64,000 nt of DNA from Cinclus cinclus (lineage: Eukaryota; Chordata; Aves; Passeriformes; Cinclidae), in NCBI RefSeq assembly GCF_963662255.1, contig NC_085048.1, positions 96,683,729-96,747,728 of the forward strand, given 5' to 3'. Every line of letters starts with the position of its first letter. The stretch's first letter is position 1. Shown piece after piece: positions 48,108 to 60,900 of the stretch. Made by a program: the position numbers and the translations under genes. Under the pieces are notes generated by a model. That model did not search any database. It was not told the DNA's origin and saw only the letters and a program-made list of their open reading frames with translations.

Positions 48108-50227
48108 GTGAGTAAGGTGTAGCTCAGACACAAATTAAGCCTTTTATTCTGCCCCATCAAACTTTTTAAACAGAATAAATCAGGCCTGCCATAATTCTGA
48201 TGCTTTGAAAAAAATCCCACTGAACTTCTAGGAGACAGCCTACTGTCAGTTGAAGACTGCAGACAGTTAAATGATACTTGCTAATTCTGGTGCTATCCCT
48301 GGGCCCAGACATCTGTCCCTGCTGGCAGGTCTAATGAGGACTTTGGTCTGCTCAAGAAACAGTTATTCATCATCAGATCTTTGCCCCTTATGTAAATGTT
48401 CTGCTTCATGTCAGAAGAAAGGGGAGGAAAAAAAGTCTATAAATAAAAAGTCAGCAGCTATTTTCGGAAAAGAATTTTCTTCCTGGTATATGTGTCTGTG
48501 TGCGTGTGTAAACAATTGTCTTCTGCATTTTTGTCAGCTTATCTTATCTCTTAAACAAATACCAAAGGGCTTTTTTAAAATTTTTGGTTTTATATATTTT
48601 TTTATTGCCTGGTTGTCTTTATCAGTTGGGGTCAGGTTCTCCAAGCACCGCCACATGTCCACATGGTGCCCACCGTGGTAACTGAGCTGCAACTGATGCT
48701 TAAGGCAAAGTCTGGCCCTTGGAGCACCCTTGCAAGGATTCTAAAGAAATACTTCCTTACAGCTTTCTACCTATATATTTATACCTGCTTATTGCACATG
48801 TAGTTTCACCCAGCACCGTGCTAAGGGGATGCACCTGTGACTGGTTTTTGGCTGCAGGGAACTGCTCTCTGAACCAGATCCCATCAGCATCCTCTGAAGC
48901 ACAACACTGCCACTGCCTCAGAGAAGGCACTCCCCAAAATTAATAGGTGGGGAGAGACATCGCTTGAGTGCCCCCAGAGCAAGCTGGAATAGCCTGCCCT
49001 AGGCTCAGAGGAGCAGGCACCGCTGAAGGGATTTCAAAGGAAACGAAGTGGCTGCCTTTTCAGATGGATGGGTACTTCAGGGAGGGGAACAGGCAGGATA
49101 TATATATAAAGTGAAAAGCAACTTTAGGAGAAGAAACGAGCTGCTAACAGCAATGGAAAAGCTCTCCACAAGACCCAGCAGCCTTACGTGTGCTGATAAG
49201 AGATAGGGTTGAGTGGAACATCACATTCCTGAGCCATTCATAGCTTTCCTTCCTATGAAAGCAACAAGCTCTGCCGGTCAATAACACAGGAATGTCAGTG
49301 CAGAGCTGAAAAAAAACCCCAACCCTCAAAGTGTGCTGCTTTAAATATTCCCAGGTATTCGGGGCTTGTTCTGCAAGCACCCCGTTCAAAGTCTGAGAGG
49401 GTGATAACTGCTCACCACACCGGGAGGAAGGCAGGCAGAGGCGAGGAGGCTTGAAATGCAGTACTGGCCTTGCTGCATATCAAATCATCTCACCATTAGC
49501 AAAGAGATAACCAGCACCGGACAGAAAGAACAGAATTACTCAAATGCTAGAGTTGACAAGACAATAGCAAGCATGTTGGGGGGGTGAAAAGAAGTGATTG
49601 CCCTTGACCCCAACCCCTCACTGCAAGCATCAGAGACAGTCTTGTAAAGACCTTAGATCAAACAAGTGATTGCACTTCCTGCAAGGATTATTGAAATAAA
49701 CAGTAACTTTTCAACTACTTAGCTGAATTTCCATCTTGTTGAACTCAGAGTTCTGTCACTGCACTAAGAAGGGCAGAAATTCAGTGGTTATACATGGCAG
49801 AACGGCCACATCAGTCCAACCCAACCTCCCAGTCAAACCCAGTACTTGATCAAAACCTGCCAGCTCATCCTTCTTGCAGTGCAAGAACTCTTTCTTTGGT
49901 CCAGTTACCCAAAGACTCTCAAAGGTCTTATTCAACATGGAGAATACGTCGAGTTCTGGTCACCCAAAGGTCCTGACTCCCTTGCTCTCAGAGTTTCACA
50001 GACTCCTTCAAAGGCCAAAAAATCAAAACAGAGAACAGGATTGAATATAGTTGGTTTTCCACCCTCCTCTAGTTTCATGCTTTGAGCTATCATGGGAAGG
50101 TTTTCAGGGTGGGTTTCTGTGTGTCCAGGCTCCTAGCCCAACACATTCATGCCCTGACCTTAACTGGCAAATGCCCATGCTACGAGTACAGTCACACAGG
50201 GGTCACATGTGCTATATCTCTCTGGAG

Positions 50228-50244
50228 AAAAAAAAAAAAAAAAA
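50228..50244. repeat. Poly-A run (17)
   Basis: An A homopolymer with no recognised retroelement body upstream. Confidence 0.9.
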
Positions 50245-53200
50245 TCAGGCCCATCAAACCTCAGTTTTATCAGTTATATACTGTTATTCCCAAAACCTCT
50301 TCCCCAGATGCCTGAATACAATCCTTTGCCTGAATTCAGCTTTCCTTGCTCAACATCACCTACTACATTGGGAAGCAGAAAAACAATCACAGCTTTTTGA
50401 CCTTCATGGTGGCAGAAAATGTTCCAGAGAGACCACTGCCACTTGGCTCCTCTGTTTAACTCCCTGTTGTCAGGGCCACAGGATGCTTTTAGCAGGGCTC
50501 CGTGCAGGAAACTCAGGGCTGCTTCCAGCCAGAGCTGGCTCTGGAAACAAGTGCCTGTGCTCACTCTGCTTCAGGCACCAAGCTCTCCATGCACCAGCTT
50601 GGTGGAAAAGTAAATATCAGAAATCAAACAAAAAAACTCCTCCCCCAATTTCCAGGGCTGCACTGTGAACGTACATTCGCATGATCTGGCCAAACCCAGA
50701 GCTTCTGTGGGGGTTAGGGCCAAAGGCTGGATTTAGCTCACACGCTGAAGTCAGCATGGCTTGGCAGGTGCAAACTAGACTGGAACTTCAGTCTGGTGGT
50801 TTGAGGTGGATGGAATAACTTAGCTTTGATTTCAAATTGAAAGAGAAACTAGATAAAATTGTGCCATTCCTTTGCAAATCTCAAAGTCTCTAATAATCCT
50901 GCTGCAGCAGGCTGCTTTCTCCAGTTCACAGGGGACTAAAGATTGTTTCCACCAGTTATCTGGTCTCGTGGGGCATGAGAAATTCCTATCCTGTTGGATA
51001 TTTGGTTCATCTCTCCTATGGTTCCCTCTCCCTCCAAAGGTCTTCCACAAGGGTGAAGCCAAAGCTTTAAACTTTGTGCGGTATCAAACTGGCTTTTCTG
51101 TACTCACTCATCTTACAAGCACAGTTTGGATCTCTGCTCTAAGTTCTTTTTGGGTAGGGATTTCCTACCCCTGTTTGTTCATCTGAAGCATCTCTAGGCA
51201 GCCGAGTGTCTCACAGTCACCCACTCAGCCTTACAGAACAAGCATATTTCATCCCAGTTTCAATGGTGTTTGCTGGATTTCCTCTGCTTTCCATCTCACC
51301 CAAGCACAATTACTGCAATGTGGAGAAGAAAAGCAAGGGAGGCAGAGAGGACTTTCAGGCAGGGGGAAGGTTTCCTGAAAGAAAGCATAGCAATGATGAT
51401 GTAGTGCAGCACCCAGCCAAACACTGCCTGATCCCTGTGGCTGCCCCAGGACCCACTCTGTGGCTTCAGCCAGAGCCACCCCAAACTCTCATGGTGGTTT
51501 CACCCCACCATTTATCCACACTCTGCCACCAGCTAAGATAACAGGTATCTCTCACCACCTCTATTTTCTCCTGTTCCTTAACTGCACCAGTCCCTGCCTG
51601 AAGTCACAGTGGGTTCTTGAAGGGGTTACTTGGGAGGCAGAGAGGGTCTGGCAGGTTGGGTAGACTCTACCCAATGCCTTGCCACTCATCTTGTTGCCTT
51701 GGTGTCACTAGTGGCAGAAAATGTGAAACCTGTGTTTGCCCTAATGCTTTCCCAGGCAGTACAATCCCTTCTGATACAGGTGTTGTAGCTCACACCCCTG
51801 CATGCAGGGGGCTTGAAGAAGTGCCAGCATATCCATATGGAAGTGGCACCCACTTCATTCTTCTTGGTGCCAGCGAAAGGTCTTTAACAAAAGGTATGCT
51901 TGTCACCCATGGCCAGCAGTTAGTGTCACCCAGGAGCTGCCCCATCAGCAGCTGGGACCATCCACTGGACACCACAGTTCCATTGAGCCTGGAAAGGCCA
52001 AGCCAAGGAGAGACTGAACAATGGTGTCCCACACAGAGTGCAGAAATAACACCTCAATTAATCCTGGGAGTGAACAGCCCCAACCAGTTCTTTTCCTGCC
52101 TGACTCTGCAGAGAGGGAGAAGGTTTGAGTTCCCCCTCAACATCTTTTCAGGCAGAAACATCTTTACTTAAGCTGAATTCAAGGTCAGTTATACCATGGA
52201 GTGGGATGAGACCATGTTTTCACCACAGAATTTCATGCAGTAAAGTTGTCTTCAAATACTAACTCAGATGATTTGTCCCCAGGTCAGAAGGAAACCAGAT
52301 GCCAATATCGTCAGATTCCATGATAAATTCCTTTCCCATCTGGCCTCCTCTTCTGAGGAGTTCAGAGAAGGACTGAAATAATCAAATGGTTTTCTGAAGT
52401 TTTCTGGTTGCAGTTCTCCTGGTAATGGTAATAGTTCAGTGGCCTCATCACACTGCCCAGGTGTACAAATACACCTTGAACGGCTCTCCCAAGTAATTTC
52501 TTAAGGTAATGAATGGTAGTCTTTGTGTTTTCTTCTGTTGCAGCTTCAGATGACATCTGAATTAGCAACTAAAAATTAAGAAGAATGAAAGAGGATTTCT
52601 AGTAACTGGGGTGCCACTTACACCTGGGACACAGCTGAGCTGTCTGACTGGCAGGTGAATTATTACACAATTTATTTCAGTGTCCCATCTCTGTTCTGTG
52701 CTGTGACAGCAACCTTTCAGAAGGTGGAGTCAAGCTTTGAGACACAAAGTCCATCTTCACTGAGACAACCCTCACAGGGCAATAAAAAGCTTGATCCAAA
52801 AATGTCCTTTATAATCTCTAGGAACAAAAGAAAAATCAGTTTTCCAAAGGCGGAGTGTCTTTCAGTTTTTGTTATGTGGTTTTTGGGAGGGTTTGTAGCA
52901 AGGGACAATGCAGTAAAGCAAGGGAATATTTCAGACCCTCATTTCCTGTTAGTTATATACTTTAAACTGTCTTCAGCATAAAGGACTGAATATTCCCGAA
53001 AGGTAAATGAAAAAATAATTAATTCTTCCATGATTCCATATTTATCCTTTGTATTTTATATCTAAATCTACATTCTCCTCAGACACACAGACTCCTTCAT
53101 ACCTGCACACAGGTTTACCTTCACACATCCACACTGCAGCCCATGTAGTTACCATTTAGAGCAACACATTTTGCTTCCAGCTCAGTAGAAAACCTGGCTG

Positions 53201-53689
53201 CAGAGGCAGGATTTTCTCCAGATATGCTGACTGACCAGGACAGGGGGTGCAGGGACTTGTTGTGGTCCAAATTGCCAAAAGCACCACTGCAGTGCCAAGC
53301 TTGAGCCTCACCCCAGGCTACAGTCAGGGACCCCTAATCAGCCTGGTTTGTGGCCAAAGACATCCCTTCCACACTTGTCTTTGCAGATATTTCTGGGCAG
53401 TGATTACTGCCTATTCAGGTAAAGGTTTGTAATAAAGTCTTTTTCCTTACTTAATCCCTAGCTTTTCCTTCTTACTTCTTTCAGAGCCCATCCCTGCTGC
53501 TGGGCTGCAGTAGAAACCCTCAGAGGACAACAGAAGCATTCAGACATTTCCCCTTTCCAGCCTTGAGCACTCAGGGACAGAAAGCACTGCCAGGCAGTGA
53601 TCCCTGTTCTCCCAACACCCCCAAAGCCACAGCCATCCCAAGCTGGGAGAAGGCAGCAGGCTGAGCTGCCACTTCCCTCTCTCCCAGCC

Positions 53690-53860
53690 CAAGTGACCTT
53701 AGTGTGAAGAAATGCTTTCCTGGTATTCAACCTACATTTCCCCTCACCCAGTTTATCCCATTGTTTCTACTTAATACTTCCTCAACAGCCTCATCATCCT
53801 GAGAAGCTCTGACTGTGTTTAGCTGCCATACACATTCCTGATACAATTTAGGGGCAAGTA
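53690..53860 (-). mobile_element. Possible old CR1-like fragment, minus strand
   Basis: The plus strand has AGTGTGAAGAAATGCTTTCC, then TATTCAACCTACATTTCCCC, then a CCCATTG segment. This follows the order of the complement of a CR1 3' UTR (the part where the copy at 57593 has GTGAAGAAATTTTCCCTAATG and TCTAAACCTCC). Divergence is high and neither end is visible, so this is tentative. Confidence 0.35.
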
Positions 53861-54104
53861 ATTCAGCTTAACAACATATGTGGCACCCCAAAAGACAGGC
53901 ATATGTTCCTGTGCCTTTCACATGTCCCTTATTTCAGTTCTTGAATTGCCCAGTGACTTTCTTTTGGAAATCATCAACAAGAAATACAACATCAGTGGAT
54001 CAAACCTATGGAGTGAGCCACTTGCCCACACGGAACAACCCCTTGGAGCTCTCTGTGGGATTTCTCTCTGTTTGGCTTGTTTGCCCCACACCTGTTCCTT
54101 CTCA

Positions 54105-54155
54105 CAATATTCCCCATTGCAATATTAATATTATAATATGCAATATTCCCCATTG
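54105..54155. repeat. 15-bp direct repeat around an AT palindrome
   Basis: CAATATTCCCCATTG occurs exactly at 54105-54119 and 54141-54155, a 36-base period. The spacer contains the perfect palindrome AATATTAATATT (54121-54132). Confidence 0.9.
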
Positions 54156-55143
54156 GGGATGTATACAAAAAGACACCAGCACAGCTTCTGCATCAGACAC
54201 TGCAGGGCCACAAGAGTCGAGGAGGGGACAGTGGAAGTAGAGAGTTGTGTTTGGAGCTTGCAGTTCCAAGGTGGAACTGAAAACCCTTCTCCTGGGAATA
54301 GAGGCTATTGCAGCTGGTGTGGGGCAGACACAAAAAGCATGGTTGTAACCTTTTAAATACACATAATAACACTTTAAAGACAATTTATCAGAAGGGCATT
54401 AACAGAGAAGGTACTGGGGTGTTGCAAAGCACCTTCATGCTGCGTCTGACTACTGCTGTCTGCAAAATCACAACTTGCTAATAGCAAACTTCCTGGAAAT
54501 CAGTTTGAGCTTTCTAATGTTTTCTTGTTTTCTGTGAACTTCCATTACCCCCTCCAAGTACAAAACATTTCTTTAAAAATCCCCCGAGATGTTAATCTGC
54601 AGAGGAATGTTACAGGATGTCTTCCCTGGGAACCACTTAAGTACGATGAACATCACTTTGTAAAGGCCAGAAACTCCTCTGCCTTGCCATCGTTTTTAGC
54701 CCTTTAATGCTTGTCACACAGCACTTCATGTCCATATCCTTAACGTGGGCATGTGAGATATTACCTTTACACTGCCAGATCTGCCCCAGGTTTCCTTCCT
54801 AGTGATTTATTGCCTTTCAGTCGTTCAAAGTTATGTCCCAGGAACTTTCTCCTTGGTCCCAACACTTCTCTTTACCACTGAATCAACTGGAAGCAGAGCA
54901 TTTCTCCAGCAAAACACAGTCCAAATTTGGCATGTGCGGTTTTCACCTTTGCACAAGCTTGCGGATTAATTAGCAGATTTTTAGGACTTGAGGATGCTCA
55001 TAGCATTGTTAAAGGGTTAACACGGAGACTGTCTTCAGACAGTGAAAGGTATGGCTACAACTTCCCTTTGTTTCCCTCTACCTCCTCCCTTTCCCACCTT
55101 CCCTCCTGCTGCTTCTTTTATGGATATATCTTTACTGTGGCTC

Positions 55144-55160
55144 AAAAAAAAAAAAAAAAA
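55144..55160. repeat. Poly-A run (17)
   Basis: An A homopolymer followed by GAAAAATTGCC. No retroelement body was recognised. Confidence 0.9.
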
Positions 55161-57592
55161 GAAAAATTGCCTATTGACAGCCTTGTTTTCCCCTGACTCC
55201 TCGAGGCCATCAAGAGATGCAGTCAGAGGGTGGCTTTTATAATAAGGAAAGCTTCTTCCAGGCAGGAAGACACTGCCTGGGGCTTCTATATTCACAGCCT
55301 TTCTATTTCTGGCTCTCCCTTTTCACAGGGCTTTGTTTGCTAAACCCTGTTCTCCCCCACGGGACATTAGTGATCATACTTACCTCAGAAGCACAGCAAA
55401 CAGAAAAGCCCCCAAGGACTCCAGCACAGCCCACCCCAGAGATAAGGGGCTTTGCATCTTACCTCTGCCTTTTCTACCTTCAGGAGACTAATTAATAGGA
55501 ATGCCTTAATGGCTTAAATCCTGCTCTATGGATTTCAATTTGCCTTTTGAGGTAGAAAGTAAAAAGTAATCCTATTTTCAATACAGGCAGGGGTAGACTG
55601 CAGATACCCAGCCCAAAGCAATGTGAGAAAGGTCACCCGCAGTGATGTGATGCATAGGCTCAGAAAGCCCCAAGGAGCTCCGGGGAGCTGGCACCAGATG
55701 TTAAGGCAAATCTAAAGGCCCCAGGTCCTCCTTCTGAACACTGACAGAAGGATTTCAGCCCAGGACATCGTCCCACAGCCCTCCCAGCCCCAGCATCAGA
55801 GATGCAACTGCTGCCTGCACCAGGTTTTGAGGCAATGCTTAAAGTTCCTTGTCAAAGTGCCTAAAATACATAGGATGGGTAAGCGTGGAACTGCAAGCAT
55901 TGCAGTCTCTCAAGATCCGCACAGAAAATACAGGGATATTCCCTCTTCTTCCTCAACTTTTTTTCCCCAAAAGCTTTCATCAGTCTTCCTGCAAAAGCTC
56001 TGTTTGGTCCAGTCTCATCACTGAAGCACACAGTTAACTGCTCTCTCGTCTTCTGAGGGCTCCAAAGCTCCCTCCTGTAGATTTTCCATCAGTGACTGTT
56101 TGGAACACTTTTTTTCTGGTGTCTCTTGAAACAAGCCAGTGTTCAAGCACGGCCTGTCTGGCACCTATCCCGAGGTCAAGCCATTATTTCACTCTTTGCC
56201 CAGAGCCGCTGAGGCAGTCACAGCTTGCACCAGTCTTTTAGCATTTCCACCACTTCCAGCCGAGTGCAGCCAGACTTGGGAAGTTTACACTTTGTCACTG
56301 TTGATGCCTGCAAAGTCACCAAAGGCATATGCCACCTCCCTTGCCTGCTCCTGAATAGCAAATGTTTTTAATACTTCTCCCTTCCTGAATGTCATATTCT
56401 CTAATCTTGAATGCCAATTTCTCTAGGGTCTGACACAGCCACATTTTGATGTGGTATTGATAAGTGTGTACTGGTTTGCACCTAGATGTGAAGCCACACT
56501 TTTCCCCGGAAGGGAGGGTCAGGAAGCTGGTTGTAATCTTGGATGGTTCTTCAGGATCCCAGCTACCACCAGCAAGGACTGATCTGCCCATGGGAATTCA
56601 CTCTCATTCACTTCTTGTCTTGCCAGTTCAGCCAGTTACTGCTTTTTGATATCCAGCCCATCTCTTCAGTTTTTTGAGTTGAGCACACACATTTTCTCAC
56701 CTGGCACCAAGTAGATGAGAAGATTTGTGTGCCCAAGACAAAATGTACCCTTGGTCTATCACCTGGTCTAATTGCAGCCTGGTAATTTCCAACGGGGCAA
56801 CAACGGTCTTGCCAAAAAAAGCTCTTGGTTCCCTAAGCACCTGCTGCAGCAAGAACAGGGCTTCTCAGAGAGGAATCAAGTCCTTTTAATTTGACAGAAA
56901 CCACTGAGCAGCTTTGCCAGAGCAACAATATTCCCCCACTGCTGGCCTGGGTGAACACTGTGAACGCAGAGGTGAAGGACTTTCATAGCCCATTACCCAG
57001 CCTCCTGAGCCATGCAGTTCCCACCTGCCACACAGAAGCTCAGACCCTGCTCTTTTTCTCCTTCACTCTCAGCTTTCGGAGTGTGAAAACACAATTCCTC
57101 ATCTTCAATTTTATTTTTTTTAAAATGAATTTCCTTCTCAGCATATCAGCCCCTAGTTTATCACCTTGAGGTGCAGGGAAGAAAACACTCAGCATTTCAG
57201 GAGATATCATGTTTAACCTTGTGCATGATAGAAGCTGGAAACATGAATTATCAGTAGCACTGGGTCATGAAGCTGAGAATAAGGAGGCTTGTAACTTGGA
57301 GACTTCAAGACACAGTCACAGGAAGATGCAGTAATGTGTTATTTCATCTCAGCCTAACTCCCAGAGAGTCACAATCCTACAAACCCTTGCTAAAACCCAG
57401 ATTCACCCTCAGTCTCACACAAGTTACAAGTTCAACCCCTTCTCCCCCGTTAAAGTAATGATCAGAGATGGTTACTGGAAATGTCGGAAAATCTTGTTCC
57501 TATCCTTTGCAACTTTGCAAGCTTGGTGACCTTCCTGACTACCTACACATGCAAGGGAAGCCTGTCAGGTCCTGAGTGCCAAGGCAGAAAAT

Positions 57593-57960
57593 CATAAAAT
57601 CATTTAGGTTAGAAAAGACCTTTAAAATGATCCAGCCCAACCACAAACCCAGCACTGCCAAGTCCACCACTAAGCCATGTCCCTAAGTGCCACATCTACA
57701 TATCTTTTGAATGCCTCCAGGGATGGTGACTGCCCACCTTCCTGGGCAGCCTGTACAAAGCTTGACAACCTTTAGTGAAGAAATTTTCCCTAATGTCCAA
57801 TCTAAACCTCCTCTGATGCAACCTGAGGTCATTTCCTCCTGTCCTATTGCTTGTTACCTGGACACACTCCAGCACCTCAGTATCTTTCTTGGGGTAAGGA
57901 GCCCAAAAACTGAACAGAGGATTTGAGGAGTGGCCTGACATCCTTTCCCTACCAGCAGCA
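57593..57960 (-). mobile_element. CR1 LINE fragment with internal deletion, minus strand
   Basis: Plus-strand reading is the complement of CR1. The 3' terminus is ATCATAAAATCATTTAGG at 57593. Then come CCACAAACCCAGCACTGCC, CCAGGGATGGTGACTGCC, AGTGAAGAAATTTTCCC, TCATTTCCTCCTGTCC and GCTTGTTAC. At 57857/57858 it jumps directly to CTGGACACACTCCAGCACC and TCTTTCTTGGGGTAAGGAGCC. In full-length relatives these two blocks are separated by a segment including the CTCCAGGCTAAACAACCCC region, so this copy carries an internal deletion. It is a third 3' UTR type, different from the copies at 18640 and 19364. Homology ends near 57960. Confidence 0.95.
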
Positions 57961-60900
57961 CAGCAGCATTTTTGGGTGTTTCCTCCAACAGATACCAGCA
58001 CGATTTGCAGATGAAAGCAGCGCATTATCATCACTACTGCACTTTTTGGAGAGTGGCAAGGCTGAGGTTAAAGAATAACAATGGAAATGAGACAGAAGCA
58101 CAGAAGATGGTCAGGAAAATAAAGCAAAGTTTTGTCTGCTGTAACCAACTCAGGTCAGGATGTCCCCATTGTCAGTGAAAGCTCCTAGAAATGGGTCTTC
58201 AAAGGGCTGCCTAGAAGCATCCAAGATGCCAGGCTGTGTCTTACCAAAGCTAGTTTTTTCCTCCATGTGTAATTTCCCATTTTTACTTACATTTAGCTGC
58301 TCAGGACAAACTCCAGGAAATACCAGCTAAAAATGTGCTAAAACATGTCAATAGCACAAAGGGAGGAGCAGCTTTGTCTGTCCCCGGCCCTCTGAACTCT
58401 TATCCCAACCTGGAAAAGCCTAAAGCAATTCAGACACTGATGGAGAGACTCTGTTTGGGTAGAGGCATGACCTACCATACTGGCAGGTAAGAACTTGACT
58501 ACCACTCCAGAGTCCATTTACACACCCAGAGCCTGGATGTGCATCAGTCTTCAGGAAAACTTTGAGGTTTGATGGGTCCCTGAGCTAGGAAGTCATCCTG
58601 TATCCTCCAGGAAGACGTCATGTGAGCCTTCTTCAGCCAGAGAGGAAACTCATTAGTGCACACTGCAACACCTCTCCTGCAACTGTCTCTTCTAAGCATC
58701 TCTACTGAGACCCTTCCCAGCTCAAACACTTTCTCAAAGTCAACACCAAAGATTTAGCCCTGACCACAACATGGTTCCTGCCTTTATACCAGAGGTCTAC
58801 TGATATCAACAGATGCCCCAATAAGTGTGTTAGAGAGGGAACAACACTCCAGTAGCAACTGCAAGTCCATGGCTAAAGCCCTACTGCTCTTTTTGTGCAA
58901 AAGGGAAAATGAGTTTGGAGAGGGTTAAGTCGTTAGCAGGTCTAGGGGATAGTTGCAGTTCTGGCAACAAGCAGCCTACCTCAGAGCTGGGGTAACAGGG
59001 AGAGGCACAGCACAGCCTCCCCTGTGATCTGACCTCAAAACCTGGGTCACCTCCTCATTCACCTTCCCATGGCTCCTGCCACCCCTGCAACATATCTCCA
59101 TCCTTTTAGAAACACCACTTGCCAGGGCAAGGTACATTCCAAAACCCACCTGCCTGCCAGTTCCAGGTAGGGGAGGACCTCCTGGTGACCATGGTCCAGT
59201 CAAAGCACTGGGCCTGGGGAACACTGTGTGGGGCAGAGCAGCTCGGCCACATGAGGAGGGGAGTGGCAGGCAGCATTCCCTGGGAGCAGCCTCTGCCCAG
59301 GAGCAGCGTGAGGACTGAATTTCTATTCTGGGGTTGTCTGTGCTTCCTGTTTGGTGCAACAGCCTCAAAGGTGAGTCAGTATTTATAAGGCTCCAGTCCC
59401 ATCATCCCATTGTTCCCACAAAGGCAACAGGCTGCTGGGGAGAGAGGAAGAGAGCAAAGCACCTCAGCAGGCTGCCCCAGCCATGGCTTCCCTGCCAGCA
59501 GTGGCACTTTGCAGGGAAGCAAAGCAAACAGCCCGGTGATGTCGTTGACTTCCCACCTCCTGCCATGGACCAGCACAAACAGGGTAGTCAGATGCTGCGA
59601 GCACAGCTTTTCCCTCCCCAGGTATCTTCTAATAGTGGAAAAGGCAAAAAGGACAGAGGAACATTTTTTGCCTCTGGCAATCTATAAGATTGCAACTATA
59701 AACACACTCCAAAGACTTTGTAGACCCAGTGACAGGAGCTTTAAAGGCTTTTGTTTGCTGTCAGCTTCTCAGCTGGTCCGAAGCCATCCCTCCTCCAGAG
59801 CCACTCTCTTTTCTGATGCACACAGATCAATGCCATGCCACAAAGAGGCCCAGTGCCTTCTGCACGGGCAAGGAGAGTAGCCCCCTACAAAGGGAGGGGG
59901 CACCAGAAGGGCCCCAGGAAGAAGCAGCACACCCCATCAGCCCACCCTACCCAGGCCACACATGGCAGGGGGGATGGACAGCAGAGCAGTATCAGGAGAG
60001 AGAAGAAAATGAGAGTCTCACAGAGAGAGTTTTGGGAGTAAAGGGGAATACAAGACAGGAGGGGAAAGCAGATGTGGCAAATGGAAACTAGAAATAGCTC
60101 CTGTGCACACAGAAGCCCTCAGTAAGAAGCAGCACAGCATGAATAAAAGTTATTCTGGGGCTTACCTCAGGATGTTGCTCTTCAGTGTTGCACAGCACCT
60201 CCACTAAATACAGAGGAAGGGGCAGAGAAAAAAGAGAGGTACACCAGAAAAAGAATGTGCATCAGCAGTAAGCCAGTAAGTTGAAGACAAAGACCTTTTA
60301 TAGGAGAGACAGCCAGGTTAAGAGACTTCAGTAAATCTCTGATTATTTGCATCATCTGTGCTAGGAGAGACCTTCACCTCCTGGTACTGCACAAGAATGA
60401 ATGCAATAAAGAGGACGAAGCACCAAGATGATAAAGTGATGGGGACTGTGCAAGTTCCCACCTAGGTAAAACTGTTTCAACTCAAACAGCAGTGGAAATT
60501 GTTTTGTCACTACTTTTTCATAAATTTTGAAGCCTCCCTGTACCTATACCTATAGGACCACATTGACTTGATGCAGGCTGCATCTCAGTCTCTGCTTTTC
60601 CATGGATTGGGACTCAGCATATCCCATGAACATCATGAAAACAGATTGCAAAAGGTAAATTTTGCAATCTGATTTTAGGCAAAACAGATTTGAGGCAAAA
60701 TGAGGTACACATGCACAGCCTGGTCTGTGAGAAAGAGCCAGCCTCCAATTTTGACAGTCAGCTTCAGAGGACCTAGAATTTTACCTACAGTATTTGCTGA
60801 CCTATCAAGCAATTCATTGAATGACAACTTCTGCTGCTCTATAGCTTTGGCATGGTTTTACATTTGATATTTTAAGAATTTTTTTGTTGTTTTTTCCCTT

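Larger units (their letters stand above)
46401..53440. other. Long non-coding stretch, no gene recognised
   Basis: Unique sequence. The longest open frames (50051-50668 plus, 205 codons; 51617-52171 plus, 184 codons) have no recognisable domain and I treat them as chance, the first being partly opposed by a minus-strand frame at 50274-50564. A modest CpG cluster is visible at 47700-47775. A TATA-like run, ATATATATATAAAG, lies around 49098-49111 without other promoter features. Confidence 0.5.
53861..57590. other. Non-coding stretch, no gene recognised
   Basis: Unique sequence with only short open frames. Two local repeats within it are listed separately. A T-rich patch is present near 57105-57125. 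No RNA gene, transposon or regulatory cluster stands out. Confidence 0.55.

Noticed and set aside
50051..50668. 205-codon open frame on the plus strand
   Set aside because: Runs through a poly-A tract (giving a lysine run), has no domain, and is opposed by a minus-strand frame. Judged chance.
51617..52171. 184-codon open frame on the plus strand
   Set aside because: No known motif. The cysteine-rich words near its start do not form a zinc-finger or EGF spacing.
53450..53690. Upstream extension of the possible CR1 at 53690
   Set aside because: No collinear similarity to CR1 could be followed in this part, so it was left out of the element call.
59119..59388. Possible exon ending at the donor AAAG|GTGAGT (59371)
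   Set aside because: The donor is strong, but the only upstream acceptor-like site (CATCCTTTTAG near 59108) is weak and the peptide is unrecognised.
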